Assembly (NCBI RefSeq): GCF_020687695.1
Contig: NZ_JAJEWL010000011.1
Span: forward strand, 1-64,000
DNA length: 64,000 nucleotides
Origin: Pusillimonas sp. MFBS29
GTDB taxonomy: Bacteria > Pseudomonadota > Gammaproteobacteria > Burkholderiales > Burkholderiaceae_B
Direction: 5' to 3'
How positions within the stretch are numbered: position 1 is the first letter of the stretch; the number at the start of each line of letters is the position of its first letter. The notes under the pieces are model-generated. The model searched no databases. It was not told the DNA's origin and saw only the letters and a list, made by a program, of their open reading frames with translations. Shown here one piece after another: positions 26,063 to 34,662 of the stretch. A program made the position numbers and the translations under genes.

Positions 26063-29000
26063 TGAGTATCCCGGGCGGGGGCGGCGCCAAGGTCGACGCG
26101 CACCCTTTGCCTTTTCCGTATGGCCGGTGCGGCATCGCCGCGTGGGCTTCGCAGCCGCCGTGCCAGATCGGCCAGGCGCGGTGCTTCAAACAGGTCGACA
26201 AGCTCCACCGCCAGATTCATTTCGCGGCGCAAGCGCGAGACCACTTGCATGGCGTCCAGCGATTTGCCGCCCAGAGCGAAGAAATCGTCGTGACGGCCTA
26301 TATTGCTGCGTTCGAGTACCGATTGCCATACCTGAGCAATGCGCTGTTCAACTTCACCTTCAGGCGGCGCGGATGTGCCGGCCTGCTGCACGGGCGCCGG
26401 CAAGGCCTTGCGGTCGAGTTTGCCGGACGCGCCGCGGGGCAGGCGTTCGTGCAGGACAATACTGTGCGGCACCATGTAGGCCGGCAACCTTTCCTGGATG
26501 TGCCTGAGCACGGCTTGCGTCGAAGGAAGGGCGCTGCCGGCCACATGGCCGACGATCTGCGGCTGCGCCTGTGGATGCGCGTGATGCACGACGGCGACAG
26601 CGTCGCTGACACCTGGCGCCTGTAGCAGGCAGGCACTGATTTCCTCGAGCTCTATACGATAGCCGCTGATCTTGACCTGGTCATCTGCCCGGCCCTGGAA
26701 ATGCAGTTTCCCGTCAAAGCCCAGCGTGACTTGGTCACCGGTGCGATACATGCGTGCGCAGCGGCCGGTGTCGTCGTAAGGGTTGGCCAGGAAGCGCTCG
26801 GCCGTCAGGTCGGGGCGCCCGACGTAGCCGCTTGCAATGCCGGGCCCGGCGACAAGCAGTTCGCCTACGGCGCCGGGCGGGCAGAGCCGGCCACGTGTAT
26901 CGGCCACGTAGGCGCAGGTGCCCGGAATGGGCCGGCCAATCGAGACCGGACCGGTTTCACCAGGTGAGCAGGACTCCAGCGTGGCCCACACTGTGGCCTC
27001 TGTGGGACCGTATTCGTTGCACAGCTGTGTGCCCGGCAGCTGTGCGTGATGACGCTCGACCAGTTCGCGCGGGCAGGCTTCGCCGGCCACGATGGCCAGC
27101 TCCAGCTGCTTCAGGTCGCTGCCGGCTGCCGAAGACAGCATCAGGTTCCATTGCGAGGGAATCATGATGGTCTGGCTGACGTTTTCGCGGGCAATCAGCC
27201 GAGCCAGGCGGTCTGGATCGGACGCTTCAATGGGCTGGGGCAGCACGAGCGTGCCGCCTGTGGCCAGCGTGCCGAAGATGCCTGTGACCGACCCGTCGAA
27301 GATCAGCGGAAAGGTCAGGAGCAGGATACGGTTGGGCCGGCCCGGGTGAGCCTGGTTGCGGGCCGCAACATGATAGGAAAGATTGCCGTGCGCGACGGCA
27401 ACGCCTTTGGGCTTTCCCGTTGAGCCCGAAGTGAAGATCACGTAGGCCTCGTCTTCAGGACGATTGCCGGGTATGGCGGCTATAGGGGAAGGAGCCGTTG
27501 CGGGCGGGCCTGCCTCGGCTGCAAGCGGCGTCATGCCGCCCACTGCCTCGGGTGTTGCCGACAGGATGGCACCCAGGCCGGCCTGCGCGGCCATGAAGGT
27601 CTTGCGGTCTTCAGGGGCATTCACGTCCAGGGGAACATACGAGGCACCGCGCAACATAATGCCAAGAATGGCTGCCAGGGCCTGCGGCGTGCGCTCCAGA
27701 TGCAGGCCGACCCGCGTGCCCGGCTGGACGCCGTGTACTTCCAGCTGCACGGAAATGGCCCGGGCCCAGGCAAGCAGATCGCCGTAGCTCAGGCGCTGTT
27801 CGCCGTAAACAACGGCGGGTGCGTACGGCTGCCCGGCGGCGTGCTCAAGCACGGCATGCAGGACTGAAGCGGGCTGCTCCTGGATCAACGGTGTGTATCC
27901 GCCTTTCTGCAGGGTATCGCGCAGCGTGGGAGGCAGGATGTCCAGTTGTGCAACCGGTATATTGGCCTGGCCGGGCAGCACGGCCAGAGCATGCGCCAGC
28001 ATGTCCAGCCGCAGCGCGGCGTCGGCCTTGGCGTAGTGGCGCAAGTCATGCATGAGCTGCAGGTGAAGGCCGCCTTCCGCCCGGCGCTCGATCATCAGAT
28101 TGAGCGGCATGTCGGGCACTGTGGTATCGCCGCTTTCCAGCATGCGCAACCCGCTGCCGGTCAATGCGCCCGCTTCGTCCAGAGGATAGTTCTGATACGC
28201 GAGCAGACTGTCGAAGGGCAGGGTGCCCGATGGCAAACCCATGGCGGCACCAAGCTCGTCCAGGCTGATGGGGCCGGCTGCGCGGGCCTGTGCGGTCTGG
28301 GTCTGCAGGGCCAGGGCCCAGGTCTGCAGCGGTGTTTCATCCAGGTGCGCCAGGACGGGCTGCGTTTGAATCTGAATGCCGACCAGGTGCGCCGAGGCGC
28401 TGCTCTCCAGATGAGGCGGCCTGATGGTCTCGACCGAGCCGAACAGGACGGTGTTTCGATTGAGCAGGCGACTGTTCACAACCGCCCAGGCAACGTGGAT
28501 CAGTGTGCTGACGGTCAGTTGTGCGGATCGGGCGAATTCGACCAGACTGGCTGTGTCCGTTGCCGACAATTCCTGGCTGACCAACCGGATGTCGGGTTCG
28601 CCGCGTGCCTGCGCCAGGGGTATCCATTCCTGGTCGGTATCAGAGCCGGCTTGCAGCGCGGCCTGCCAGTGGCGTCGCGCCGGCTCGCCGTCGCGGCTGC
28701 TTTCCCAGTCGGCATAGGTGCGAAAGGCGGGCGCAGGCAGCAGGCCGTGGTCCCGGCCGTCGAGCAATGCCTTGTAAATGACGAATACTTCGTCCAGCAG
28801 TATGCCCAGTGACCACCCGTCAACCGTCAGGTGATGGCGTGTCCAGATGATGCAATGGCGGTCTGCGGGCAAGCGAATCAGCGTCAGACGCATCAGTGGG
28901 GGCTTGCGGATGTCAAAGCCCTGATTACGATCTTCGGCCAGCAAGGCATCCAGTTGCCCGCGCCAATCGGCGGCGTCAGTCCGGTCGTGCCGGACGATGG

Positions 29001-29319
29001 GCAATGCCGCCAGCCGGTGGACCACCTGGAAGGGGTGGTCTTTGATCTCCCAGTGAAAGCCGCTACGCAGCGCGGAATGCCGGTTCACGACTTCTTGCCA
29101 GGCTTCGCAGAATAAGGGTTCGTCGAGCTTGCCGTCCAGGATTGCCCACCATTGTCCTGTATATAAGCCTTGCTCGGGATAGGCTATGCAGCGCACCAGC
29201 AGGGCTTGCTGTATTCGGGTCAGGGGATAGGCGTCTTCGATGGGGCGCACTGCAGGGGTCTCTGCCGACGCCGGGCGTTGCGTGGGGCTGGTGCCGTTAT
29301 GCAAGGGGGGTGCGGTCAT
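26059..29319 (-). CDS. Nonribosomal peptide synthetase C-A-PCP
   Basis: About 1086 residues from the ATG at 29319; an upstream ATG at 29403 is possible, and neither has a strong Shine-Dalgarno sequence. C domain with HHLTVDGW (H162-H163). A domain with FTSGSTGKPKG near 628, EYGPTEATVW, YRTGDQV, GRADDQVKISGYRIE and SGKLDRKAL. PCP with S1020 in the variant motif GGKSL. The hand-read A code is D-G-T-I-I-A-E-V-W-K, matching 8 of 10 positions of a known tyrosine code (DGTITAEVAK), so an aromatic residue is a weak guess. It should accept the chain from the E domain of the plus-strand megasynthase, which requires a DCL-type C domain, and pass it to the next NRPS, encoded 4 bases overlapping downstream. 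Confidence 0.92.
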
Positions 29320-29436
29320 GGGCGTATCAAACCCGGCGTTTGTGCCTGGACATTGCCGGAAATGAGCCGCAGCCTGGCGTGAGTGCCTGGCTAGTGCCGG
29401 CATCTACACGCGATGGGCTGCGTACTCGTGAAGCGA

Positions 29437-29763
29437 TTACAGGCTTTCTATGTAGAAGCCTTCACCCTTGACGTCGCCGTCGGTGAACGTCTTGAATTTT
29501 TCCACCCAGGCGCCGCCGTCCTTGGCGTTCGGGTTGCTGGCAAGCGCATCGAACGATGCTTCGTCTTTCCAGACGGTAGCCAGACCGAACATGGATGGAT
29601 CTTTTTTCGAGCGCATCAAGCCAAAGCCGATCAGGCCGGGGATATGATCGCCGGGCTTGGATCCGTCGTTGGGGAGCAGAGATTTTTCGAGCAGTTCACG
29701 AGCTTCTTTCTCGTTGCCTGCCTTGATGTTGGCGCGCGTAATGGTCAGAAACATTTCCGCCAT
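29437..29763 (-). CDS. Small ABM-like (antibiotic biosynthesis monooxygenase fold) protein
   Basis: 108 residues. GGAGGT ends 8 bases before the ATG, an excellent ribosome binding site. The start MFLTITRANIKAGNEKEARELLEKS and the later GLIGFGLMRSKKDPSMFGLATVWKD fit a dimeric ferredoxin-like alpha-beta barrel of the ABM or stress-responsive barrel type. Catalysis cannot be judged from sequence. It heads the minus-strand NRPS operon, so a tailoring or protective role in lipopeptide synthesis is likely but unproven. Confidence 0.7.
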   Translation of the reverse strand: MAEMFLTITRANIKAGNEKEARELLEKSLLPNDGSKPGDHIPGLIGFGLMRSKKDPSMFGLATVWKDEASFDALASNPNAKDGGAWVEKFKTFTDGDVKGEGFYIESL

Positions 29764-29951
29764 GATGAATGTACCTCCGAGTTAACTTAGTTTGACTACG
29801 GGAAGCTTTGGTCTCTGGAAATGCCTTGATTTGCTGCACGTATTGGGCAACCTGAGAATAAGAAGTTTATTCTTATAAACTCTAAAAGTACAATATTTGA
29901 TACAAATTAAATTTATTAGTCATATATAAAACGGGGCCGGCGCAGGTGGCA
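29764..29951 (-). promoter_or_regulatory. AT-rich control region upstream of the minus-strand NRPS operon
   Basis: This 188-base region between the dioxygenase stop and the ABM start is sharply AT-rich (about 29850-29935) against the GC-rich surroundings. It holds nested inverted repeats: AGAATAA-gaagt-TTATTCT (29855-29873) and AGTTTA-ttctta-TAAACT (29864-29881). These are candidate operator sites. Several TTGTAT/TTGTAC hexamers exist on the minus strand, but no -35/-10 pair is convincing. Confidence 0.4.
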
Positions 29952-30821
29952 TCAGTTTGCAACGCTCGAAGTTGTGTCCGGTTCGAAATGGAACTCCGGA
30001 AACAGAGTGCCGCGAATGGGGCCGCCCAGGCGCAGATCGGCGTTCAATCCGGATTGCTCAAGCGCGGCGATCAAGTCCCGGGCGTGGGGGGCAACATAGG
30101 CGTCGTCGGTCACCCAGCGCGTTATGAAGCGGCGTACGGGATAAGGCGTCTGGTTTCCCGGTGCACCATGTACGGTGCGCGCGTCGAACAGCAGGCAGTC
30201 GCCGGCTTCCATGTCCCATCCCACGATATCGTAGGCGTCGCGGTCAGCTTCAATATCGGGCACCTGGCCGAATTTCACGGCGTCGGCACGCGCGCGGTCG
30301 CCGTGAAATTCGGCATAGTAGGCGTCGGCTGCCGAGCGTAATGCCGGATCTTCGAAGAAGGACTTGGGCATGAGGATCTTTCCCCAGGTATGTGAGCCGC
30401 GTATGAACTCAAGGGCGGCTGCGCGAGGGGTGGCGTCCAGAGCGACCCATATCGAGCAGAAGGGCCCCTGAATGACGGTGTCGTGGTGCCAGGGTGTGCG
30501 CTGCGCCGTGCCGGGTTCCTTGACGAACCAGGTGTCCTGGGCCAGGCGCACACGGCTCGAGGCCAGGCCATGCGCAGCAATGCGGGCGGCAGGCGACTCC
30601 ATGCAGAACCGAGTCAGTTCGGGAATATACCGGCGCGACCAGCAGTCGGACAGGAACGCTCCCTGGCCGTCGTCCAGGCGCCGAAAAAAAGTACTGGGCC
30701 GGGCGATGTTTTTCTTGATTCCCTGGCGGGCCAGGGTTATCCATTCATCTGAAAAGGCCTGTCGTATGCAGACCACGCCGTCTTTTGCATAGTCTTTTGC
30801 GAAGTCTGTTGTGCCAGTCAT
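29952..30821 (-). CDS. Phytanoyl-CoA dioxygenase (PhyH) family Fe(II)/2-oxoglutarate oxygenase
   Basis: 289 residues from the ATG at 30821; an ATG at 30881 extends into the promoter region and is less likely. The iron-binding triad can be read as WHHDT (H and D) with the distal His in ARTVHGAPGNQT, and the 2-oxoglutarate-binding Arg follows in RRFITRWVTDD. Family members hydroxylate acyl chains, amino acids or peptide natural products. Placed between the two arms of the cluster and divergent from the thioesterase gene, it probably hydroxylates the fatty acyl chain or an amino acid of the lipopeptide. Which one cannot be decided from sequence. Confidence 0.85.
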   Translation of the reverse strand: MTGTTDFAKDYAKDGVVCIRQAFSDEWITLARQGIKKNIARPSTFFRRLDDGQGAFLSDCWSRRYIPELTRFCMESPAARIAAHGLASSRVRLAQDTWFVKEPGTAQRTPWHHDTVIQGPFCSIWVALDATPRAAALEFIRGSHTWGKILMPKSFFEDPALRSAADAYYAEFHGDRARADAVKFGQVPDIEADRDAYDIVGWDMEAGDCLLFDARTVHGAPGNQTPYPVRRFITRWVTDDAYVAPHARDLIAALEQSGLNADLRLGGPIRGTLFPEFHFEPDTTSSVAN

Positions 30822-30907
30822 GGTTTGTCTGCGTGAGTTTGTCGATGAAATGTTTCCATCGTGTTTCAATTGTGTTGTCAAATTGACGTGGTCATTCGAA
30901 TTTTAAG

Positions 30908-30935
30908 TTGATAAAAAAGAAAGTAAATGTATTAA
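30908..30935 (+). promoter_or_regulatory. Candidate sigma-70 promoter of the plus-strand lipopeptide operon
   Basis: TTGATA (30908-30913), a 16-base spacer and TATTAA (30930-30935) lie in an AT-rich island between the divergent dioxygenase and thioesterase genes. The leader to the thioesterase ATG would be about 75 bases. The assignment is by eye. Confidence 0.35.
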
Positions 30936-31017
30936 AACAATAACAATGTAAAAGTGCGGCTTCGGCTGCTAGAATGCTCAATCCGGGTGTTACAACTTGT
31001 TAAGTAAGTGGGGTCGT

Positions 31018-31800
31018 ATGCTTCATACGGTGGACAACATCAAGGAGTCGACTGCAGCGTCATGGCAATGGCTGCTGCGGGTTCGCAGCGCCTCGCCCGG
31101 TCAACCCAACTTTGTATTCTTTCCGCATGCCGGCGCCACGCCGCTGTCGATAGGCCGCATGGCTGCCGTGCTGCCCGGCACAGCGGGCGTGGTCGTCGCC
31201 GTGTTGCCGCGCGGCGGCAATCTCGACCATGGCACGCCGCCAACGCGCGCCACCGATGCCGCGCAATGCATCGCCCGCAGTCTGGCAAACATGCCACGCA
31301 ACGAGTCTCGCCGGCTGGTTCTGGTCGGGAATAGCTATGGCGCATTGCTGGCCTACGAAACAGCGTGGTGCCTGGTGGATGTAGCTCACGATGTCGAGCG
31401 ACTCATTGTTTCCGGCTTTCGCTCTCCCGCACTGCCGCTGGCCGATATTCCTCTTCATCGCTTGCCGTCGGCGCAGCTGTATGCGGAACTGGCCGCGCGT
31501 TTTGGCGTGCCACTCGATGCCGGTGCCGAGCTGGCCGAGCCCGCGCTACGCGCAGACCTGCAAGCCTGCGATACCTACCGTCACCGGCACGGCAAGCGGC
31601 TGCCTGTGCCGCTGGATGTCCTGCACCTGACCGACGACTCGTCGGTCTCTGTGGCCGAACTTCAGGCCTGGCAATCCGTGTCGTGCTACCCCGTGCGCCT
31701 GACGCCGTGTGCCAGCGGGCATTTTCCCTGGGCAGGCAATCCTGAATTGGCCGCCCGTGCGCTGCTTGGGCTGACGACGAACCAGGGAGCATGCCATTGA
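31018..31800 (+). CDS. Type II thioesterase (GrsT-like alpha/beta hydrolase)
   Basis: 260 residues. The N-terminal NFVFFPHAGATPLSIGRMAAVL, the nucleophile elbow GNSYG (LVLVGNSYGALLAYETA) and the catalytic His in SGHFPWAGN match type II thioesterases of NRPS/PKS clusters. These remove stalled or misloaded acyl groups from carrier proteins. The ATG at 31018 has GGGG 5 bases upstream; a TTG at 30997 is less likely. It is the first gene of a five-gene plus-strand operon (thioesterase, ABC exporter, megasynthase, GT, STAS). Confidence 0.9.
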   Translation: MLHTVDNIKESTAASWQWLLRVRSASPGQPNFVFFPHAGATPLSIGRMAAVLPGTAGVVVAVLPRGGNLDHGTPPTRATDAAQCIARSLANMPRNESRRLVLVGNSYGALLAYETAWCLVDVAHDVERLIVSGFRSPALPLADIPLHRLPSAQLYAELAARFGVPLDAGAELAEPALRADLQACDTYRHRHGKRLPVPLDVLHLTDDSSVSVAELQAWQSVSCYPVRLTPCASGHFPWAGNPELAARALLGLTTNQGACH

Positions 31801-31837
31801 GTAGTGTTCGCAGACTTCAAACACGACAGGACACACA

Positions 31838-34645
31838 GTGATAAACAGAATACGTGCACGGTTGCGCAGCGGTTTCAAGTCCTCTTCGGGCCGGCTCGAA
31901 GAGTTCGAGCACGATGCGCGCGCCTTGCTGGGGCTGCATCCCGACGATACCGATGAACGGCTGGCCGGCGAAGTCACGAGCGACTTGCGCTCCAGTCCGG
32001 GAAAAAGCGCCGAGCTGGAACTCCTGCGCCGGCTGCTTGCGCGGCGCATGGGGTGTCCCGAGCCCGCACTGGGTTTGTTCGGGGTGGGTCTGCTGCATCT
32101 GTTAAAGCATAAGGCAGAAGAGGGTGTGCCTATTCGCCTGGATCAGGCAGCCGACATCGAAGGCGTGGCATCGCGGCTGGAACAGGGAGCAGCCGACCCT
32201 GACGATGCGGCCCGGGCAGGCGCCTTTGTGCGTTTCCTGCTCGACACCTATGGTGTCGACGGGATGCTGGCATTTGCCTGCGCCATGCAGCCCGGCGCCC
32301 TTCTTGACGACGTTGCGCAACAGGCCACCGGCAAGCCGCTGCTCATGCTGACTTTGCAATGGAGCGAGTCGCTTTCGCGCGAGCAGCCGGGTAAAGGCTT
32401 GTTCCCGTTCGTTGTCTGGACCATAGGCTTGCTGCGGCCCTATCGTTTTTTCTGCACGCTGCTGGTCATAGGCATACTGATACAGACGGCTTATGCCACC
32501 TTCATGCCGATCTGGCTGAACGAGCTGTTCGACGATGGCATAACCGCGCAAAATGCGACCGTCATCTGGCACACGCTGGCTTATCTGTTTGGCGGATTCC
32601 TGGTCACGTCCGCCGCTGGTGTCGCCATAGATTTCAGCGTGTCGACGCTGGGGCCCAAGGCGCTGAACGATGTGCGCACCCAGGTTTTCGACAAGCTCCT
32701 GGCCTTGTCGTCACGTTCGCTGAACCACTTCAAAAGCGGCGACCTGGTCTCGATGTTTTCCGCCGACATGCAGATCATGGAGAACGCCATCGTGCGTGCG
32801 GTGCCGGGCATCGTGTCCAAAAGTTTTCTGATGCTCGGCTCGCTGATCACGGCGGTGATTCTTGACTGGCGCATGGCGGTGGCCACCATATCACTGCTGG
32901 TCATCGCCTTCTGGTTGCCGCGCCAGGTGGGTCGTATCGCGGTGCGTGCGGCTTATGCGCGCAAAGTCCAGGATGGCAAGCTGGCAGGCTACATCAAGGA
33001 ATCCATTCTGCTGCTGCCGGTCATACGCACGCTGGATATCGGTGCACATCGGCGCGTGTTGTTCGATGAGCACACCGATGAAGTCTACAAGGCCAGCTAC
33101 AAGCAATACCTGATGGGCGAACTCACCGGGCGCGTGACTGTTTTTGCGGTCAGTGCGGCGCAATTGGGCATCATAGGGCTGGGCGCCGTGCTCTCGCTGA
33201 ACGGCACGGTGTCTGGCGGCGTGGTGGTTGCCTACATAGGCCTGCTGCTGGCTTTCGGCGGTTCAGCCGGCGCCATTGCAGGCCTGCTGCCGCCGGCCAT
33301 ACAGGCGGTGGGCAGCTGGCAGCGCATCAATACCGTGCTGGCCCAGCCCGAAGAGGCTTCTGCTACCCGCCCGGGCACGCCTTTCCATGAGCCGTTGAGG
33401 CGTGTTGCGTTCAACGACGTCTCTTTCAGCTACAACGGTGACAGCCTTAATCTGCAGGGTGTCTCGCTGGATGCCCCGACACCCCGGCGCATCGCGCTGG
33501 TGGGGCCGTCGGGATCCGGGAAAAGCACGGTCATCAATTTGCTGTCGCGCAACTACGATGTCATGAGCGGAAGCATCTTGCTGAACGACACTGATGTGCG
33601 CGATATCGACAGTCAATCATTGCGTGCCCTGATGGCCGTGGTCAATCAGGACACTACGCTGTTCGAAGGCTCGATTGCCTACAACATCCGCATAGGTCGT
33701 ATCGATGCCACCGACCAGGAAGTCGAGCAGGCGGCACGCGCTGCAGAAATCCATAACTTCATCATGACGCTGCCCAATGGCTACGAAACCCATGTGGGCG
33801 AAGGCGGCAAGCTGCTATCGGGCGGACAGCGCCAGCGGGTGGTGATTGCGCGCGCCTTGCTGCGCAACCCCAAGATACTGCTGCTGGACGAGGCAACCTC
33901 GGCGCTTGACGCCGAAGCCGAGTCCGCCATCAACAGCACGCTGTCGCGGGTCAGCACAGACCGCAGCATGTTCTCGGTCACGCACCGGCTGGCCTCGTGC
34001 CCCGATATGGACCTGATCTGCGTCTTCAAGGACGGTGTGATGGTCGAGCATGGCAAGCACCATGACCTGCTTCGCCTTGACGGTGTGTATGCGGGAATGT
34101 GGGAAAAGCAGGCCGATATTTCCATTGCGAACGAAGGCCAGGATGTCGATATCAGCGTCGAGCGACTGCGCAAGATTCCGCTGTTTGCCAGCGCACCGCC
34201 CGCAGACCTTGAGCGCTTGCGCAGCTTGCTGAAAGTCGAAGAGGTCGCGGCCGACACGGTGCTGATCAAAGAAGGCACGACCAGCGGGCGCTTCTACATC
34301 ATTGCCCGGGGCAGCGTGGAAAGCTCCGTGATGCTTGACGACGGCACGGCGCTGTCCATGGAAGTCCTCGAGGTCGGCGACTTCTTTGGCGAGTTCGCCT
34401 TGCTTGAGGGCATACCGAACCCCACCACCTGCCGTTCCCGTCACCCTTGCCTGCTGTTGTCCCTGAGTCGCCAGGAATTGCGTCGCATTGCCGACCTGGG
34501 CCGCAGCAGCGAGGAGCAGACTCCGCTTGAGAAAGAGATTGCCGCCACACTGGACCGCCGGCTGGATGCCAAGCTCGATGAATTGATGCGGCGCCGGCTC
34601 GAGCTGCGCAAGGCGACCGCCGCAGGAGCCAGCCGCCAAACCTGA
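31838..34645 (+). CDS. ABC exporter half-transporter with C-terminal cyclic-nucleotide-binding domain
   Basis: 935 residues from a GTG with AGGA 8 bases upstream. About 190 soluble, mostly helical residues of unknown type come first; they lack C39-peptidase motifs. A 6-TM exporter domain (about 190-500) follows. The ATPase has Walker A GPSGSGKST near 556, signature LSGGQRQRV near 659, LLLDEATSALD near 681 and H-loop SVTHRLAS. Residues about 770-890 form a cNMP-binding/CAP-like beta-roll (GRFYIIARGSVESSVMLDDG, VGDFFGEFALLEG), with a basic, helical tail. It lies 37 bases after the thioesterase and 17 before the megasynthase. It probably exports the lipopeptide or a precursor, gated by a nucleotide. 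Confidence 0.88.
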   Translation: MINRIRARLRSGFKSSSGRLEEFEHDARALLGLHPDDTDERLAGEVTSDLRSSPGKSAELELLRRLLARRMGCPEPALGLFGVGLLHLLKHKAEEGVPIRLDQAADIEGVASRLEQGAADPDDAARAGAFVRFLLDTYGVDGMLAFACAMQPGALLDDVAQQATGKPLLMLTLQWSESLSREQPGKGLFPFVVWTIGLLRPYRFFCTLLVIGILIQTAYATFMPIWLNELFDDGITAQNATVIWHTLAYLFGGFLVTSAAGVAIDFSVSTLGPKALNDVRTQVFDKLLALSSRSLNHFKSGDLVSMFSADMQIMENAIVRAVPGIVSKSFLMLGSLITAVILDWRMAVATISLLVIAFWLPRQVGRIAVRAAYARKVQDGKLAGYIKESILLLPVIRTLDIGAHRRVLFDEHTDEVYKASYKQYLMGELTGRVTVFAVSAAQLGIIGLGAVLSLNGTVSGGVVVAYIGLLLAFGGSAGAIAGLLPPAIQAVGSWQRINTVLAQPEEASATRPGTPFHEPLRRVAFNDVSFSYNGDSLNLQGVSLDAPTPRRIALVGPSGSGKSTVINLLSRNYDVMSGSILLNDTDVRDIDSQSLRALMAVVNQDTTLFEGSIAYNIRIGRIDATDQEVEQAARAAEIHNFIMTLPNGYETHVGEGGKLLSGGQRQRVVIARALLRNPKILLLDEATSALDAEAESAINSTLSRVSTDRSMFSVTHRLASCPDMDLICVFKDGVMVEHGKHHDLLRLDGVYAGMWEKQADISIANEGQDVDISVERLRKIPLFASAPPADLERLRSLLKVEEVAADTVLIKEGTTSGRFYIIARGSVESSVMLDDGTALSMEVLEVGDFFGEFALLEGIPNPTTCRSRHPCLLLSLSRQELRRIADLGRSSEEQTPLEKEIAATLDRRLDAKLDELMRRRLELRKATAAGASRQT

Positions 34646-34662
34646 TAGCCAAGGAACCCATC

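Noticed and set aside
29319-29403. Extended N-terminus of the C-A-PCP synthetase from the ATG at 29403
   Set aside because: The extra 28 residues have no counterpart in C domains and there is no ribosome binding site there; the choice is not certain.
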